Shown: positions 1 to 7,355 of the stretch, piece after piece
Layout: each line of letters opens with the position of its first letter
Position numbering within the stretch: position 1 is the stretch's first letter
From: Pseudomonas fluorescens
Lineage (GTDB): Bacteria; Pseudomonadota; Alphaproteobacteria; UBA2136; UBA6156
DNA length: 10,257 nt
Direction: 5' to 3'
NCBI GenBank assembly: GCA_003241595.1
Contig: QFOU01000048.1
Coordinates: forward strand, 1-10,257
Made by a program: the position numbers and the translations under genes
The notes under the pieces: generated by a model
Databases searched by the model: none
The model's input: only the letters and a program-made list of their open reading frames with translations
Told to the model about the DNA's origin: nothing

Positions 1-2544
1 GGCCAGCGTCTTAAGCTGCTTGGCTAAACGCGGAACTCCACTGAAGAAGTCGTACGCGTCTGCTACCGTCATATCCAGCACATCGGCAATCGACTTGCCC
101 TTGAACAATACTTCCAATGTCTCGCGGTTGAAACGCTTGCCCTTACACACTTCGCACGGAACATAAACATCAGGCAGGAAGTGCATCTCAACTTTGATAA
201 CACCATCCCCCTCACAGGCCTCGCACCGACCGCCCTTCACGTTGAAGCTAAAGCGTCCCGGCCCATACCCACGCGCCTTGCTCTCCGGCAAGGCCGAGTA
301 CCAATCACGGATCGGCCCATAAATGCCGGTATAGGTCGCAGGGTTGCTGCGCGGCGTCCGCCCGATAGGAGACTGGTCGATGTTCACCAGCTTATCAATG
401 TGTTCAAGGCCGGTGATCTTGCCATGCTTGGCAGGCTGTTCCTTGCTGCCATTCAAACGCGCGGCCAACGCATGGTGCAGCGTATCCATAACGAGGGTCG
501 ATTTCCCCGAGCCGGAAACACCGGTCACGCAGGTCATCACACCCACCGGAAAATCAACGCTCACACCACGCAGGTTATTCCCCTGTGCATTATGCACGGT
601 GATCTGGCGCTGCTTGTCCGTGGCACGACGCTTGGCCGGAACACTGATCTCGCGCTTGCCACTCAAGAACTGACCGGTGATGGAGCGCGGTTCATTGATA
701 AGATCATCCACATGCCCGGCGGCAATGACCTCACCCCCCAGCGCCCCCGCAAGCGGCCCCATGTCCACAACATAGTCCGCCATGCGGATGGCATCCTCAT
801 CGTGCTCAACCACCAGCACGGTGTTATCAAGATCGCGCAGCTTGGTCAGCGTTTCCAGCAGGCGGGTATTGTCGCGCTGGTGCAAACCGATGCTCGGTTC
901 ATCCAATACATAAAGAACACCCGTTAACCCGCTCCCGATCTGCGAAGCCAGTCGAATACGCTGCGCTTCACCACCGGAAAGAGTGCCCGCCGTCCGCTCA
1001 AGCGACAGGTAATTCAACCCAACGTGATTCAAAAAGCCAAGACGGGCATTGATCTCACGCAGGATGGGCGTCGCGATCTGTGCGGCCGCGCCATCCAAAG
1101 TCGTTTGCAAATACTCGGTAAACTCCAATGCCGAACGGATCGACATGCGCGTGTAGTCATGCACGTTCTTATCACCCACGGTTACAGCCATGGCGGAAGG
1201 ATTCAAGCGCGCACCACCACAGGCCTCACACGGCTTGGCCGAGCGGTAGCGGTTCAGATCTTCACGCGAATACGGGTTGCTGCTTTCTTCCCAGCGGCGC
1301 TTCAAAATATCAATGACGCCGTCATACACCTTGCGGGTTGCAAAGCTGGATTTCCCACCCTCAAATTTAAATTCGATCCGCTCGTTGCCACTGCCAAACA
1401 TCAGCATCTCGCGCACGTCTTCAGGCAGTTTCTTATAAGGTGTGTCAAGGCTGAAGCCGTAATGTAAGGCGAGGGGCTTCAGGTAGTAAGAACCGCCCTT
1501 GCTCAATTTAAAGCTGTCGCGGCCATCTTTTTCACGCCACGGATGAATAGCACCTTGGTTCAGCGTCAGATTGTCATCCGGAACAACAAGATCAGGATTG
1601 AAAAAGATCACTTCGCCAAGGCCGTCACAGGTCTGGCATGCCCCAAACGGGCTGTTAAAGCTAAACAAACGCGGTTCCAGTTGGGTGCTGTGGCCACATA
1701 TCGGGCAGCTGTGCTTCTCGCTGAACATCTTGCGGCCTTCCGCACCCTTAACGTCCAATTGCACCACTTCCGAAAGGCCTTCACCCAGCTTCAAAGCCGT
1801 CGCAAGGCTGTCGGCAAGGCGGGTGGCCACAGCCGAGTTATCTCCATCCTTCAAGATCAAACGGTCGATAACGAGCGAAATATCATGCTTTTCATTCTTA
1901 ACCAGCTTCAGTTCATCGGCCAGGTCCACCAACTCACCATCAATTTCAGCACGGGTATAACCCATGGCCTGCCATTGGGTACGTTCTTTGATGTACTCGC
2001 CCTTGCGGCCGCGCACTACGGGCGCCATCACCATCAATTTGGTGCCAGCCGGCCACGCCAGTACATGGTCAACCATTTGCTGAATGGTCTGCGCCGAAAT
2101 CTCAATATCAGGGTGGTTGGGGCAGTGGGCTACACCCGCATTGGCGTACAACAGGCGCAGGTAGTCATAAATTTCGGTAATGGTACCCACGGTACTGCGC
2201 GGGTTCTTGCTGGTGGTCTTTTGCTCAATCGCAATGGCCGGTGCCAAGCCGTCAATACGGTCTACGTCCGGTTTGTTGTTCAGCTCCAAAAACTGGCGGG
2301 CGTACGCACTCAAGCTTTCTACGTAGCGGCGCTGACCTTCGGCATAAATGGTATCAAATGCAAGGCTGCTCTTCCCGCTGCCGGAAACTCCGGTGATAAC
2401 GCTCAGCGTGCGCTTCGGAATGGTGAGGCTGACATTCTTCAAATTGTGCTCGCGCGCACCTTTGATAATAAGGTGGGTCGTCGCGTTCATCGGGGTGCCG
2501 GAAGAGGAGGGGGAAGGGCTGTTCGCCACGGTCTTTTTGCTCAT
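1..2544 (-). CDS. uvrA: UvrA, excinuclease ABC subunit A (C-terminus cut by window edge)
   Basis: UvrA is the damage-recognition ATPase of nucleotide excision repair. It works as a dimer with UvrB in the cytoplasm. The minus-strand frame is open for 848 residues and runs off the left edge. It contains Walker A I (GVSGSGKSS, 52-60), a zinc module with Cys280/283/303/306, a further CxxC pair (439/442), ABC signature I (LSGGEAQ, 522-528), Walker B I (LDEPS, from 547), Walker A II (GVSGSGKST, 675-683) and the C-terminal zinc finger Cys774/777/797/800. UvrA is usually about 940-970 aa, so roughly the last 100 residues (second signature and Walker B II) lie outside. The start is uncertain. ATG at 2544 gives an 18-residue Ser/Pro-rich extension, while an internal ATG at 2490 would give the usual family N-terminus. 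Neither has a good ribosome binding site. The gene is monocistronic as far as visible and divergent from its neighbour. I see no alphaproteobacterial SOS box (GTTC-N7-GTTC) upstream. Confidence 0.97.
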   Translation of the reverse strand, partial: MSKKTVANSPSPSSSGTPMNATTHLIIKGAREHNLKNVSLTIPKRTLSVITGVSGSGKSSLAFDTIYAEGQRRYVESLSAYARQFLELNNKPDVDRIDGLAPAIAIEQKTTSKNPRSTVGTITEIYDYLRLLYANAGVAHCPNHPDIEISAQTIQQMVDHVLAWPAGTKLMVMAPVVRGRKGEYIKERTQWQAMGYTRAEIDGELVDLADELKLVKNEKHDISLVIDRLILKDGDNSAVATRLADSLATALKLGEGLSEVVQLDVKGAEGRKMFSEKHSCPICGHSTQLEPRLFSFNSPFGACQTCDGLGEVIFFNPDLVVPDDNLTLNQGAIHPWREKDGRDSFKLSKGGSYYLKPLALHYGFSLDTPYKKLPEDVREMLMFGSGNERIEFKFEGGKSSFATRKVYDGVIDILKRRWEESSNPYSREDLNRYRSAKPCEACGGARLNPSAMAVTVGDKNVHDYTRMSIRSALEFTEYLQTTLDGAAAQIATPILREINARLGFLNHVGLNYLSLERTAGTLSGGEAQRIRLASQIGSGLTGVLYVLDEPSIGLHQRDNTRLLETLTKLRDLDNTVLVVEHDEDAIRMADYVVDMGPLAGALGGEVIAAGHVDDLINEPRSITGQFLSGKREISVPAKRRATDKQRQITVHNAQGNNLRGVSVDFPVGVMTCVTGVSGSGKSTLVMDTLHHALAARLNGSKEQPAKHGKITGLEHIDKLVNIDQSPIGRTPRSNPATYTGIYGPIRDWYSALPESKARGYGPGRFSFNVKGGRCEACEGDGVIKVEMHFLPDVYVPCEVCKGKRFNRETLEVLFKGKSIADVLDMTVADAYDFFSGVPRLAKQLKTLA

Positions 2545-2588
2545 GGTTATTTTATTGCACAAAATTCAAAACAAGAAAAGAAGTCGCT

Positions 2589-2594
2589 ATCATA
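2589..2594 (-). promoter_or_regulatory. Possible -10 element for uvrA
   Basis: On the minus strand this reads TATGAT, 45 bases upstream of the 2544 start, inside an AT-rich stretch. No convincing -35 hexamer stands 16-18 bases further upstream, so this is only a candidate. Confidence 0.2.
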
Positions 2595-2652
2595 TTTTTA
2601 CAAATGAGAAATGACCGGTTTTGTTTCTGATAAGGGCGTATACAGTTTAGGA

Positions 2653-2682
2653 TTGCATTTTAAATGGGGTTAGGTGTATGGT
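2653..2682 (+). promoter_or_regulatory. Possible promoter of the 122-aa exported protein gene
   Basis: TTGCAT (2653-2658) and TATGGT (2677-2682) are separated by 18 bases, each a partial match to the sigma-70 hexamers. Transcription would start near 2689, just before the inverted repeat at 2694-2712. If real, the -10 box overlaps the ATG at 2678, which argues against that upstream start. Weak evidence. Confidence 0.25.
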
Positions 2683-2693
2683 TATTCTCAGAA

Positions 2694-2712
2694 AGAACAA
2701 ATTCCTTGTTCT
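2694..2712. repeat. Perfect 7-bp inverted repeat (operator-like)
   Basis: AGAACAA (2694-2700) and TTGTTCT (2706-2712) are exact reverse complements around the 5-base spacer ATTCC. The repeat lies 25 bases upstream of the ATG at 2738 and overlaps the expected 5' untranslated region. The symmetry and position fit a repressor site or a small leader hairpin. A second small palindrome, GGAA-ATA-TTCC, follows directly at 2713-2723. I do not recognise the binding protein. Confidence 0.5.
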
Positions 2713-2724
2713 GGAAATATTCCC

Positions 2725-2733
2725 GAGAGGAAG
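2725..2733 (+). promoter_or_regulatory. Ribosome binding site that fixes the start at 2738
   Basis: GAGAGGAAG lies just before the ATG at 2738, with AGGA ending 6 bases from it. The in-frame ATG at 2678 has no such site. Starting at 2738 also puts a classical signal peptide at residue 1, so 2738 is the better start. Confidence 0.75.
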
Positions 2734-2737
2734 TAAC

Positions 2738-3106
2738 ATGAAATCCCGTTTCAAGTGCAGTATGCTGCTAAGCATGGCATTGACCGTGTCTGCGCCGTCA
2801 ATATCGCAGGCTCAGTCAGATGATCCGTCTCTGAATGAAAAAATTCACAAACTGATGGAGCTGAAATCACTCATTTCAGGTACCTCAAGCAATGCGAAGC
2901 TGAATGAGCAAACGAGCAATTTCGTGGCTAACATCAAGCAGGCTGAAATGCTTCGCAATACGGCTCAGGCCGGTGCTGCGCCGCTGTCGCCCAAGCGGTC
3001 GCGCACAATTCTTCTCAACTGCCGCCCGCAGTACTGGGAAAGTCGATTTATGCCAAGCCCCTACTACCATTATATCTCGCACCCCGATTTGGTGTGTGAT
3101 TTCTAA
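2738..3106 (+). CDS. Small exported protein of unknown function (122 aa)
   Basis: I do not recognise this protein. The N-terminus is a classical Sec signal peptide: basic MKSRFK, a hydrophobic core (residues 7-20) and a likely signal peptidase I cut after SQA (Ala25/Gln26). The mature part is about 97 residues. Its first half (27-78) is hydrophilic, rich in Lys, Asn, Ser and Gln, and looks helical. The second half (85-122) is rich in Tyr, Pro, His and Arg and holds the only two mature cysteines, Cys95 and Cys120, which could form a disulphide in the periplasm. The chain ends DLVCDF. No Cys follows the cut site, so it is not a lipoprotein, and no second membrane segment is visible. The gene stands alone between divergent uvrA and its own terminator at 3162-3191. 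The start at 2738 is chosen for its ribosome binding site and signal peptide; a 60-base longer in-frame version from 2678 is less likely. Confidence 0.75.
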   Translation: MKSRFKCSMLLSMALTVSAPSISQAQSDDPSLNEKIHKLMELKSLISGTSSNAKLNEQTSNFVANIKQAEMLRNTAQAGAAPLSPKRSRTILLNCRPQYWESRFMPSPYYHYISHPDLVCDF

Positions 3107-3161
3107 CATCAAATGGGTGTCGGGATATGCATAACAAGAATAACGAAACGTCTTTTTAAAT

Positions 3162-3191
3162 GACCTCACATGTATGTGGGGTCGTTTTTTT
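3162..3191 (+). terminator. Rho-independent terminator after the 122-aa gene
   Basis: A 9-bp stem, GACCTCACA (3162-3170) with TGTGGGGTC (3175-3183), contains one G-T wobble and closes a TGTA loop. It is followed by seven T (3185-3191). It lies 55 bases after the stop codon at 3106 and separates the two small exported-protein genes. Confidence 0.9.
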
Positions 3192-3244
3192 ATTGAAGTG
3201 TATTCAATTGTGTGTAACCTGAAGAAAGGAAATGCCTCGCATTC

Positions 3245-3250
3245 AGGAGA
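3245..3250 (+). promoter_or_regulatory. Ribosome binding site for the 144-aa exported protein
   Basis: AGGAGA ends 6 bases before the ATG at 3257, a strong Shine-Dalgarno match at good spacing. It supports that start over in-frame alternatives. Confidence 0.8.
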
Positions 3251-3256
3251 AACATC

Positions 3257-3691
3257 ATGGCACGTACCTTCGCATGGCTTCTTGCCATGTTGATGTTTGC
3301 TGCCGCTCCATCATGGGCGCAGCAGACCAATGCCGAGCTTATCGAGCTCGATCCCAAAACCAAATGCTGGGCCGAAACCAGCAACAAGTACCTCTACGCT
3401 ATCAATATCGAGAAACCGAACACCTACGTCTTTCTCGTTATGCGCGGCGCACCCACAAAGGCGGACGAAGCTGTGGCCTCCAAGTGGGCAAACCGCACAC
3501 CGGCCTTCTGGCTTAATTCAGGTAAGGTGCCACGCGCCGATCGCATCGTTGAGTTTACCGAGTACGCAGGGAATACCGCCTACGCCAAGATCCTCACTCC
3601 TGGTCAGTATATCCTGATGGTTGCCGATGAGTCTCAGCGCGGACTTCTCGGTTATTCCCGGCTTTGCCTCCGCCCCACAGATAAACTGTGA
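3257..3691 (+). CDS. Exported protein of unknown function (144 aa)
   Basis: I do not recognise this protein. It begins with a clear Sec signal peptide (Arg3, hydrophobic residues 5-17, then PSWA) with likely cleavage after Ala21. The mature part of about 123 residues contains just two cysteines, Cys37 near its start and Cys137 near its end. A disulphide between them would clasp the whole domain. Alternating hydrophobic runs such as YLYAINI (45-51), YVFLVM and QYILMVA suggest a beta-sandwich in the periplasm or outside the cell. The phrase TPGQYILMVAD recalls strand motifs of small secreted beta domains such as pre-peptidase C-terminal domains, but this is only an impression. A strong ribosome binding site fixes the start. 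The gene is bounded by the terminator at 3162-3191 upstream and a 12-bp hairpin downstream, so it is probably transcribed alone. It shows no clear sequence similarity to the 122-aa exported protein before it. Confidence 0.8.
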   Translation: MARTFAWLLAMLMFAAAPSWAQQTNAELIELDPKTKCWAETSNKYLYAINIEKPNTYVFLVMRGAPTKADEAVASKWANRTPAFWLNSGKVPRADRIVEFTEYAGNTAYAKILTPGQYILMVADESQRGLLGYSRLCLRPTDKL

Positions 3692-3709
3692 GCAAGGTGC
3701 AGCAGGTTA

Positions 3710-3738
3710 GCGAAGGCCCGGTTTATCCGGGCCTTCGC
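3710..3738 (+). terminator. Strong hairpin after the 144-aa gene, probable terminator
   Basis: A perfect 12-bp stem pairs GCGAAGGCCCGG (3710-3721) with its complement (3727-3738) around the loop TTTAT. It starts 18 bases after the stop at 3691. The following bases (GCATTTATG) give only a weak T-tract, so termination may be partial, or the hairpin may protect the mRNA 3' end. Confidence 0.7.
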
Positions 3739-3849
3739 GCATTTATGAAGGGCACTTTCTTTCCTATAAGCTACACCCCCTCAGCAAAATGGTGGCCGTG
3801 TGCTTTGCTACGATTGTTTTTAAGACCGATTCGCGCCACAATCTAAGTA

Positions 3850-6105
3850 ATGATTCGCCAGTACGAGCTTATAGAAAAAGTCCGCGCCTATAACCCCAAA
3901 GCCGATGTGGGGCTCATCAACCGCGCCTATGTGTATAGTATGAAGGCTCACGGCAACCAAAAGCGTGCCTCAGGCCAGCCCTATCTGGTTCACCCGCTGG
4001 CGGTGGCCGGTATCTTGGCCGATCTCCAACTGGATGATGCCTCCATCGCCGTCGGCCTCCTGCACGATACACTGGAAGATACTCTCAGCACTTACGAAGA
4101 ACTGAAGCAGCTTTTTGGTGCTGAAGTCGCCGAACTGACCGAAGGCGTCACCAAGCTCTCGAAAATTTCGTTCGAAGATAAAGCCGTCGAGCAAGCCGAG
4201 AACTTCCGCAAATTGCTCTTGGCCATGAGCAAGGACATCCGCGTTCTCCTCATCAAACTCGCCGACCGCATCCACAACATGCGCACCCTCGGTGCATTCA
4301 GTAACGAGTCGAAGAAAAAACGCATCGCGCGCGAAACGCTCGATATCTACGCCCCACTCGCCGACCGCATCGGCCTCCACGTCATCAAGGCCGAACTGGA
4401 AGACCTCGCCTTCCAGATTCTCGAACCCGATGAATACGCCGCCATCACCCGCCGCATGGAAGAATGGCGCGAGCAAGACGACCTCGTGAACCGCGTGACC
4501 ACGGTGCTGAAAGATGAACTCGTCAAAGCCGGTATCAAGGCCGAAGTCTCTGGCCGCGAGAAAGCCGTCTACAGCATTTACCAAAAGATGGTGCGTAAAA
4601 GCCTCGCCTTCGATCAGTTAACCGACATCGTCGCCTACCGCATCGTGGTCGATAACAAGCGCGCCTGCTACGAAGTGCTGGGCATGATGCACGATAAATT
4701 CAAAGCCATCCCCGGCCGCTTCAAAGATTACATCTCGGCCCCCAAACCCAACGGCTACCAAAGCCTGCACACCAGCGTGGTCGGTCCGTTCGGCAACCGC
4801 ATGGAAGTCCAGATCCGCACCACCGAAATGCACGATGTCGCCGAAAACGGCGTGGCCGCGCACTGGCTCTACAAGCCGGGCGAGGGAACCGACGTGAAAA
4901 CGCAGGAAGCCCAGCTCGCCGCCCAGACGGCCCAACCACCTAAGGATTCCCGCTCTAGCCCCTACCGCTGGCTCAAAAGCCTCGTCGAGCAATTGCAGGG
5001 GGTTGATGACCCCGCCGAATTCTACGAGAACGCCAAGCTGGAACTCTTCTCCGATAACGTGTTCGCCTTTACCCCAAAGGGAGACGTCATCCAGCTCCCG
5101 CGCGGAGCTACCCCGCTGGACTTCGCCTACGCCGTACACAGTAATCTCGGCAATAAAACCGTGTCGGCCAAGGTCAATGGCTCGGTCGTGCCGCTGCGCC
5201 GTGTTCTCGAAAACGGCGATATGGTGGAGGTCGTCACTAGCCCGCACCAACAGCCCAACCCCGGCTGGCGGGAATTCGTGGTGTCCTCCCGCGCCCGTGC
5301 CGCCATTAACCGCTTCCTCCGCCAGCAAGAGCGTGTGGAGCAAGTGCGCCTCGGCCGCGAGATCCTCGAACGCGCCGCCCGCCGCGATGGCTGGAGCTGG
5401 AACGAAAAAGACCTCGCCAAAGTCGCCTCCAAACTGCCCGTCCAACAGGTCGAAAACGCCGAAGATGCTTACGCCGCCTTAGGGCAGGGGCGCCTCTTCC
5501 CGCGCCAGATCATGGAAGCGCTCAATCCGGAAGTCGTCTCCCAGCAAGAGATCCTCAAGGCGGCCGATAAAGCCGCCGAAAAAGCGGCCGAGCGTATGGC
5601 ACGTCGCAAGGCCGGAGAAGACGTGGGCAAGATCGTCGATGAAGCCGTGGGGCTGGAAGGCATCACCCCGGGTATGTCGGTGCACTTCGCCAAATGCTGT
5701 AGCCCGCTTCCAGGAGAGGATATCGTCGGTATCATCGCCACCGGCAAGGGCATCAACATCCACATGCGCACCTGCCATAATCTGGAACAATTTGCCGACC
5801 AGCCGGATCGCTGGCTCCCCGTGCGCTGGAGCACCCAAGCCGAACATGGCGACCTCCGCCAGTTCGTTTGCCGCCTGCGCTTCCATGTCCGTAACGACCC
5901 CGGCGCGCTGGCTACTATTACCAGCACCATCGCCAACGCCGATGCCAATATTATCGAGATCGCCACCGAATCGCGTAATGCCGATAGCTCCGCCATCCGC
6001 TGCGAAATGGAGATCAAGGGAAAAGAGCACCTCAACAAGCTCATCCAGCACCTTTCCGGTCTCAAGGTCATGCTCCGCGTCGAAAAGATCTACGGCTGGA
6101 GTTAA
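3850..6105 (+). CDS. rsh: Bifunctional (p)ppGpp synthetase/hydrolase (RelA/SpoT family)
   Basis: This cytoplasmic enzyme makes (p)ppGpp from ATP and GDP/GTP and also degrades it, setting the stringent response. Its 751-aa length is normal for the family. The N-terminal HD hydrolase keeps its metal and catalytic residues: His48, His72-Asp73, Glu76-Asp77 and the ADRIHNMRT segment with Asp139 and Asn143. The synthetase domain has GREKAVYSIYQKM (235-247), FDQLTDI with Asp259, the RFKD motif (290-293) typical of bifunctional enzymes rather than RelA-type EFDD, and Glu319 in EVQIRT. Next come an Ala/Gln-rich linker (about 345-372), a TGS domain (about 403-465), a helical region, the Cys616/617-Cys642 zinc-finger region and a C-terminal ACT domain (about 675-750). 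Both activities should therefore be intact. The start matches family N-termini, but the ribosome binding site is weak. rpoZ, often just upstream in this class, is absent. A TATAAG at 3765-3770 is a possible -10 box with no clear -35. Confidence 0.97.
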   Translation: MIRQYELIEKVRAYNPKADVGLINRAYVYSMKAHGNQKRASGQPYLVHPLAVAGILADLQLDDASIAVGLLHDTLEDTLSTYEELKQLFGAEVAELTEGVTKLSKISFEDKAVEQAENFRKLLLAMSKDIRVLLIKLADRIHNMRTLGAFSNESKKKRIARETLDIYAPLADRIGLHVIKAELEDLAFQILEPDEYAAITRRMEEWREQDDLVNRVTTVLKDELVKAGIKAEVSGREKAVYSIYQKMVRKSLAFDQLTDIVAYRIVVDNKRACYEVLGMMHDKFKAIPGRFKDYISAPKPNGYQSLHTSVVGPFGNRMEVQIRTTEMHDVAENGVAAHWLYKPGEGTDVKTQEAQLAAQTAQPPKDSRSSPYRWLKSLVEQLQGVDDPAEFYENAKLELFSDNVFAFTPKGDVIQLPRGATPLDFAYAVHSNLGNKTVSAKVNGSVVPLRRVLENGDMVEVVTSPHQQPNPGWREFVVSSRARAAINRFLRQQERVEQVRLGREILERAARRDGWSWNEKDLAKVASKLPVQQVENAEDAYAALGQGRLFPRQIMEALNPEVVSQQEILKAADKAAEKAAERMARRKAGEDVGKIVDEAVGLEGITPGMSVHFAKCCSPLPGEDIVGIIATGKGINIHMRTCHNLEQFADQPDRWLPVRWSTQAEHGDLRQFVCRLRFHVRNDPGALATITSTIANADANIIEIATESRNADSSAIRCEMEIKGKEHLNKLIQHLSGLKVMLRVEKIYGWS

Positions 6106-6132
6106 AGTTCCCCACAGCAGTTGCGGGAAACC

Positions 6133-6200
6133 GTGCCTTGCGGTCAGGTTTCTTCAAATGGGGCAGGGGCCCTGTTTGAAAGAAACCTCCGACCAGGCAC
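6133..6200. repeat. Long imperfect hairpin in the rsh-acyltransferase gap
   Basis: The two arms pair in blocks: GTGCCT (6133-6138) with AGGCAC (6195-6200), GGTC (6142-6145) with GACC (6191-6194), AGGTTTCTT (6146-6154) with AAGAAACCT (6180-6188), and CAAA (6155-6158) with TTTG (6175-6178). A further 5 pairs including two G-T wobbles lead to a 6-base loop (6164-6169). That is about 28 pairs in 68 bases, with only small bulges. No T-run follows, so it is not a typical terminator. It could be a small RNA or mRNA-stability structure, or a short palindromic repeat element. Confidence 0.7.
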
Positions 6201-6319
6201 CACCTTCACCTTTCGTCTTACGTCCGGTAAATACGAAGACCCTCTCAGGGGCAAATTCTAAGTCCTATTCCATAAGCACCTCCATCGCCTATCCACCCGG
6301 AATCAGCTAAAACCACAAC

Positions 6320-7297
6320 ATGTCCGTCGATACCTCCCGCCAAAACAACCTCGATTTCATTCGCCTGTTCGCGGCGTTCATGGTGCTCTTCGCCCATTCG
6401 TTCGCCCTCACGGGTACACGCCATGTCGGCGGAATCGACACCGGCACTCTCGGAGTTCTGATCTTCTTCTCGGCCAGCGGATTCCTCATTACCCGTAGCT
6501 ACGCGCGCAATCCCAATTGGAAGACCTTCCTTAAGGCGCGCCTCCTCCGCATTATTCCTGCGCTCATTCCCCTTGTGTTGCTCTGCGCATTCGTGCTCGG
6601 GCCCTTGGTCACCACGTTGCCGCTGTCCGAATATTTTGCCGAACGCCACACCTACAGCTACCTTAAAAATGCCATTCCCGTGAATATGCAATACCCGCTC
6701 CCCGGCGTCTTCTCCACCAATCCCAACACCGCGGTCAACGGTTCGCTCTGGACTCTCTCGCACGAGTTAAAGTGCTACCTCGCGGTTCTTATTCTTGGAG
6801 TGTGCGGAATCCTTCGTAGCAAGTGGCTCCGCCCTCTCAGTGTCCTCGCATTTGTGCTGGGTTGTGTGGTGTTAATGGGGGCCGAGTTCGCAGGCAACAA
6901 AGGCATCACTATGCAAATGGCCTTCCTTTCCGGTGCCGTTTATTACGTGTGGTGGAAGCAGATCCCGCAGAACATAAGCCTTGCCATTGCCGCCACTCTT
7001 ATCCTCGCAGCCGGAATTTACTTCGGGTACATGGCCTACGCGTGGTATTTCGTCGGCCCCTATGCCTTGCTCTTCTGGGCTTATTACAAACCGCTTAAAC
7101 TTTGGCGCTTCACTCAAAACGGAGACATCTCCTACGGGGTCTACATCTACGCATTTCCCATCCAGCAGTGGCTGGTCTGGTACACGGGCGGAACCATATC
7201 GGCATGGGCTAACTTTATCTGTACAGCCATCCTCGTTGTGCCATTCGCATGGGCGTCATGGCATGGCCTCGAAAAACGTGCACTCGCACTCAAATAA
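6320..7297 (+). CDS. Acyltransferase-3 family membrane protein (OafA-like)
   Basis: This family moves acetyl or other acyl groups onto sugars of surface polysaccharides, lipopolysaccharide or similar acceptors, at the inner membrane. The 325-aa protein carries only the membrane domain, without the SGNH domain found on longer members. Family marks are the N-terminal NLDFIRLFAAFMVLFAHS with His26, FFSASGFLITRSY (49-61), Arg74/Arg77 in KARLLRIIP, NGSLWTLSHEL (140-150) with Glu149, GDISYGVYIYAFPIQQ (268-283) and the terminal EKRALALK. About nine or ten hydrophobic segments are visible. The acceptor cannot be read from the sequence. The start is bounded by an in-frame stop at 6308-6310 and has no obvious Shine-Dalgarno. 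Base composition is host-like, 37 G+C in the 60 bases from 6361. Its 3' end has a diverged partial copy about 760 bases downstream, beyond the next gene, which suggests rearrangement here. Confidence 0.9.
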   Translation: MSVDTSRQNNLDFIRLFAAFMVLFAHSFALTGTRHVGGIDTGTLGVLIFFSASGFLITRSYARNPNWKTFLKARLLRIIPALIPLVLLCAFVLGPLVTTLPLSEYFAERHTYSYLKNAIPVNMQYPLPGVFSTNPNTAVNGSLWTLSHELKCYLAVLILGVCGILRSKWLRPLSVLAFVLGCVVLMGAEFAGNKGITMQMAFLSGAVYYVWWKQIPQNISLAIAATLILAAGIYFGYMAYAWYFVGPYALLFWAYYKPLKLWRFTQNGDISYGVYIYAFPIQQWLVWYTGGTISAWANFICTAILVVPFAWASWHGLEKRALALK

Positions 7298-7325
7298 TTT
7301 TCACGCTTTAATCAAACGACAATGC
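7274..7325 (+). repeat. Acyltransferase tail, first copy of an imperfect direct repeat
   Basis: The last eight codons (7274-7297), reading K-R-A-L-A-L-K-stop, match 8040-8063 at 19 of 24 bases. Three of the five differences are silent third-position changes. Eighteen bases beyond the stop, AACGACAATGC (7315-7325) matches ACCGACACTGC (8085-8095) at 9 of 11, at nearly the same offset from the stop. Similarity may therefore continue into the downstream flank. Confidence 0.55.
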
Positions 7326-7355
7326 TTTACTTAAAACAAAAAGAAAGTTGCTCGT

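Noticed and set aside
181..2607. Long plus-strand open frames opposite uvrA (181-927, 1024-1467, 1543-2607)
   Set aside because: They are shadows of the minus-strand uvrA, whose motifs are unmistakable; their translations show no domain and no ribosome binding sites.
2545..2737. SOS box controlling uvrA
   Set aside because: I looked for GTTC-N7-GTTC and its reverse in the gap and found none. The GAAC-N9-GTTC dyad at 2695-2711 has the wrong orientation and spacing and lies near the divergent gene.
2678..2737. Longer N-terminus for the 122-aa exported protein from ATG 2678
   Set aside because: It has no ribosome binding site, overlaps a candidate -10 box and would bury the signal peptide 20 residues in. 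ATG 2738 has both signals in place.
3692..3849. rpoZ or another small gene just upstream of rsh
   Set aside because: This gap holds only the hairpin at 3710-3738 and short frames; no omega-subunit sequence can be read in any frame.
3970..6071. Long minus-strand open frames opposite rsh (for example 4618-5445, 5479-6051)
   Set aside because: They are antisense shadows caused by the GC-rich third positions of rsh; the translations are low-complexity and match nothing known to me.
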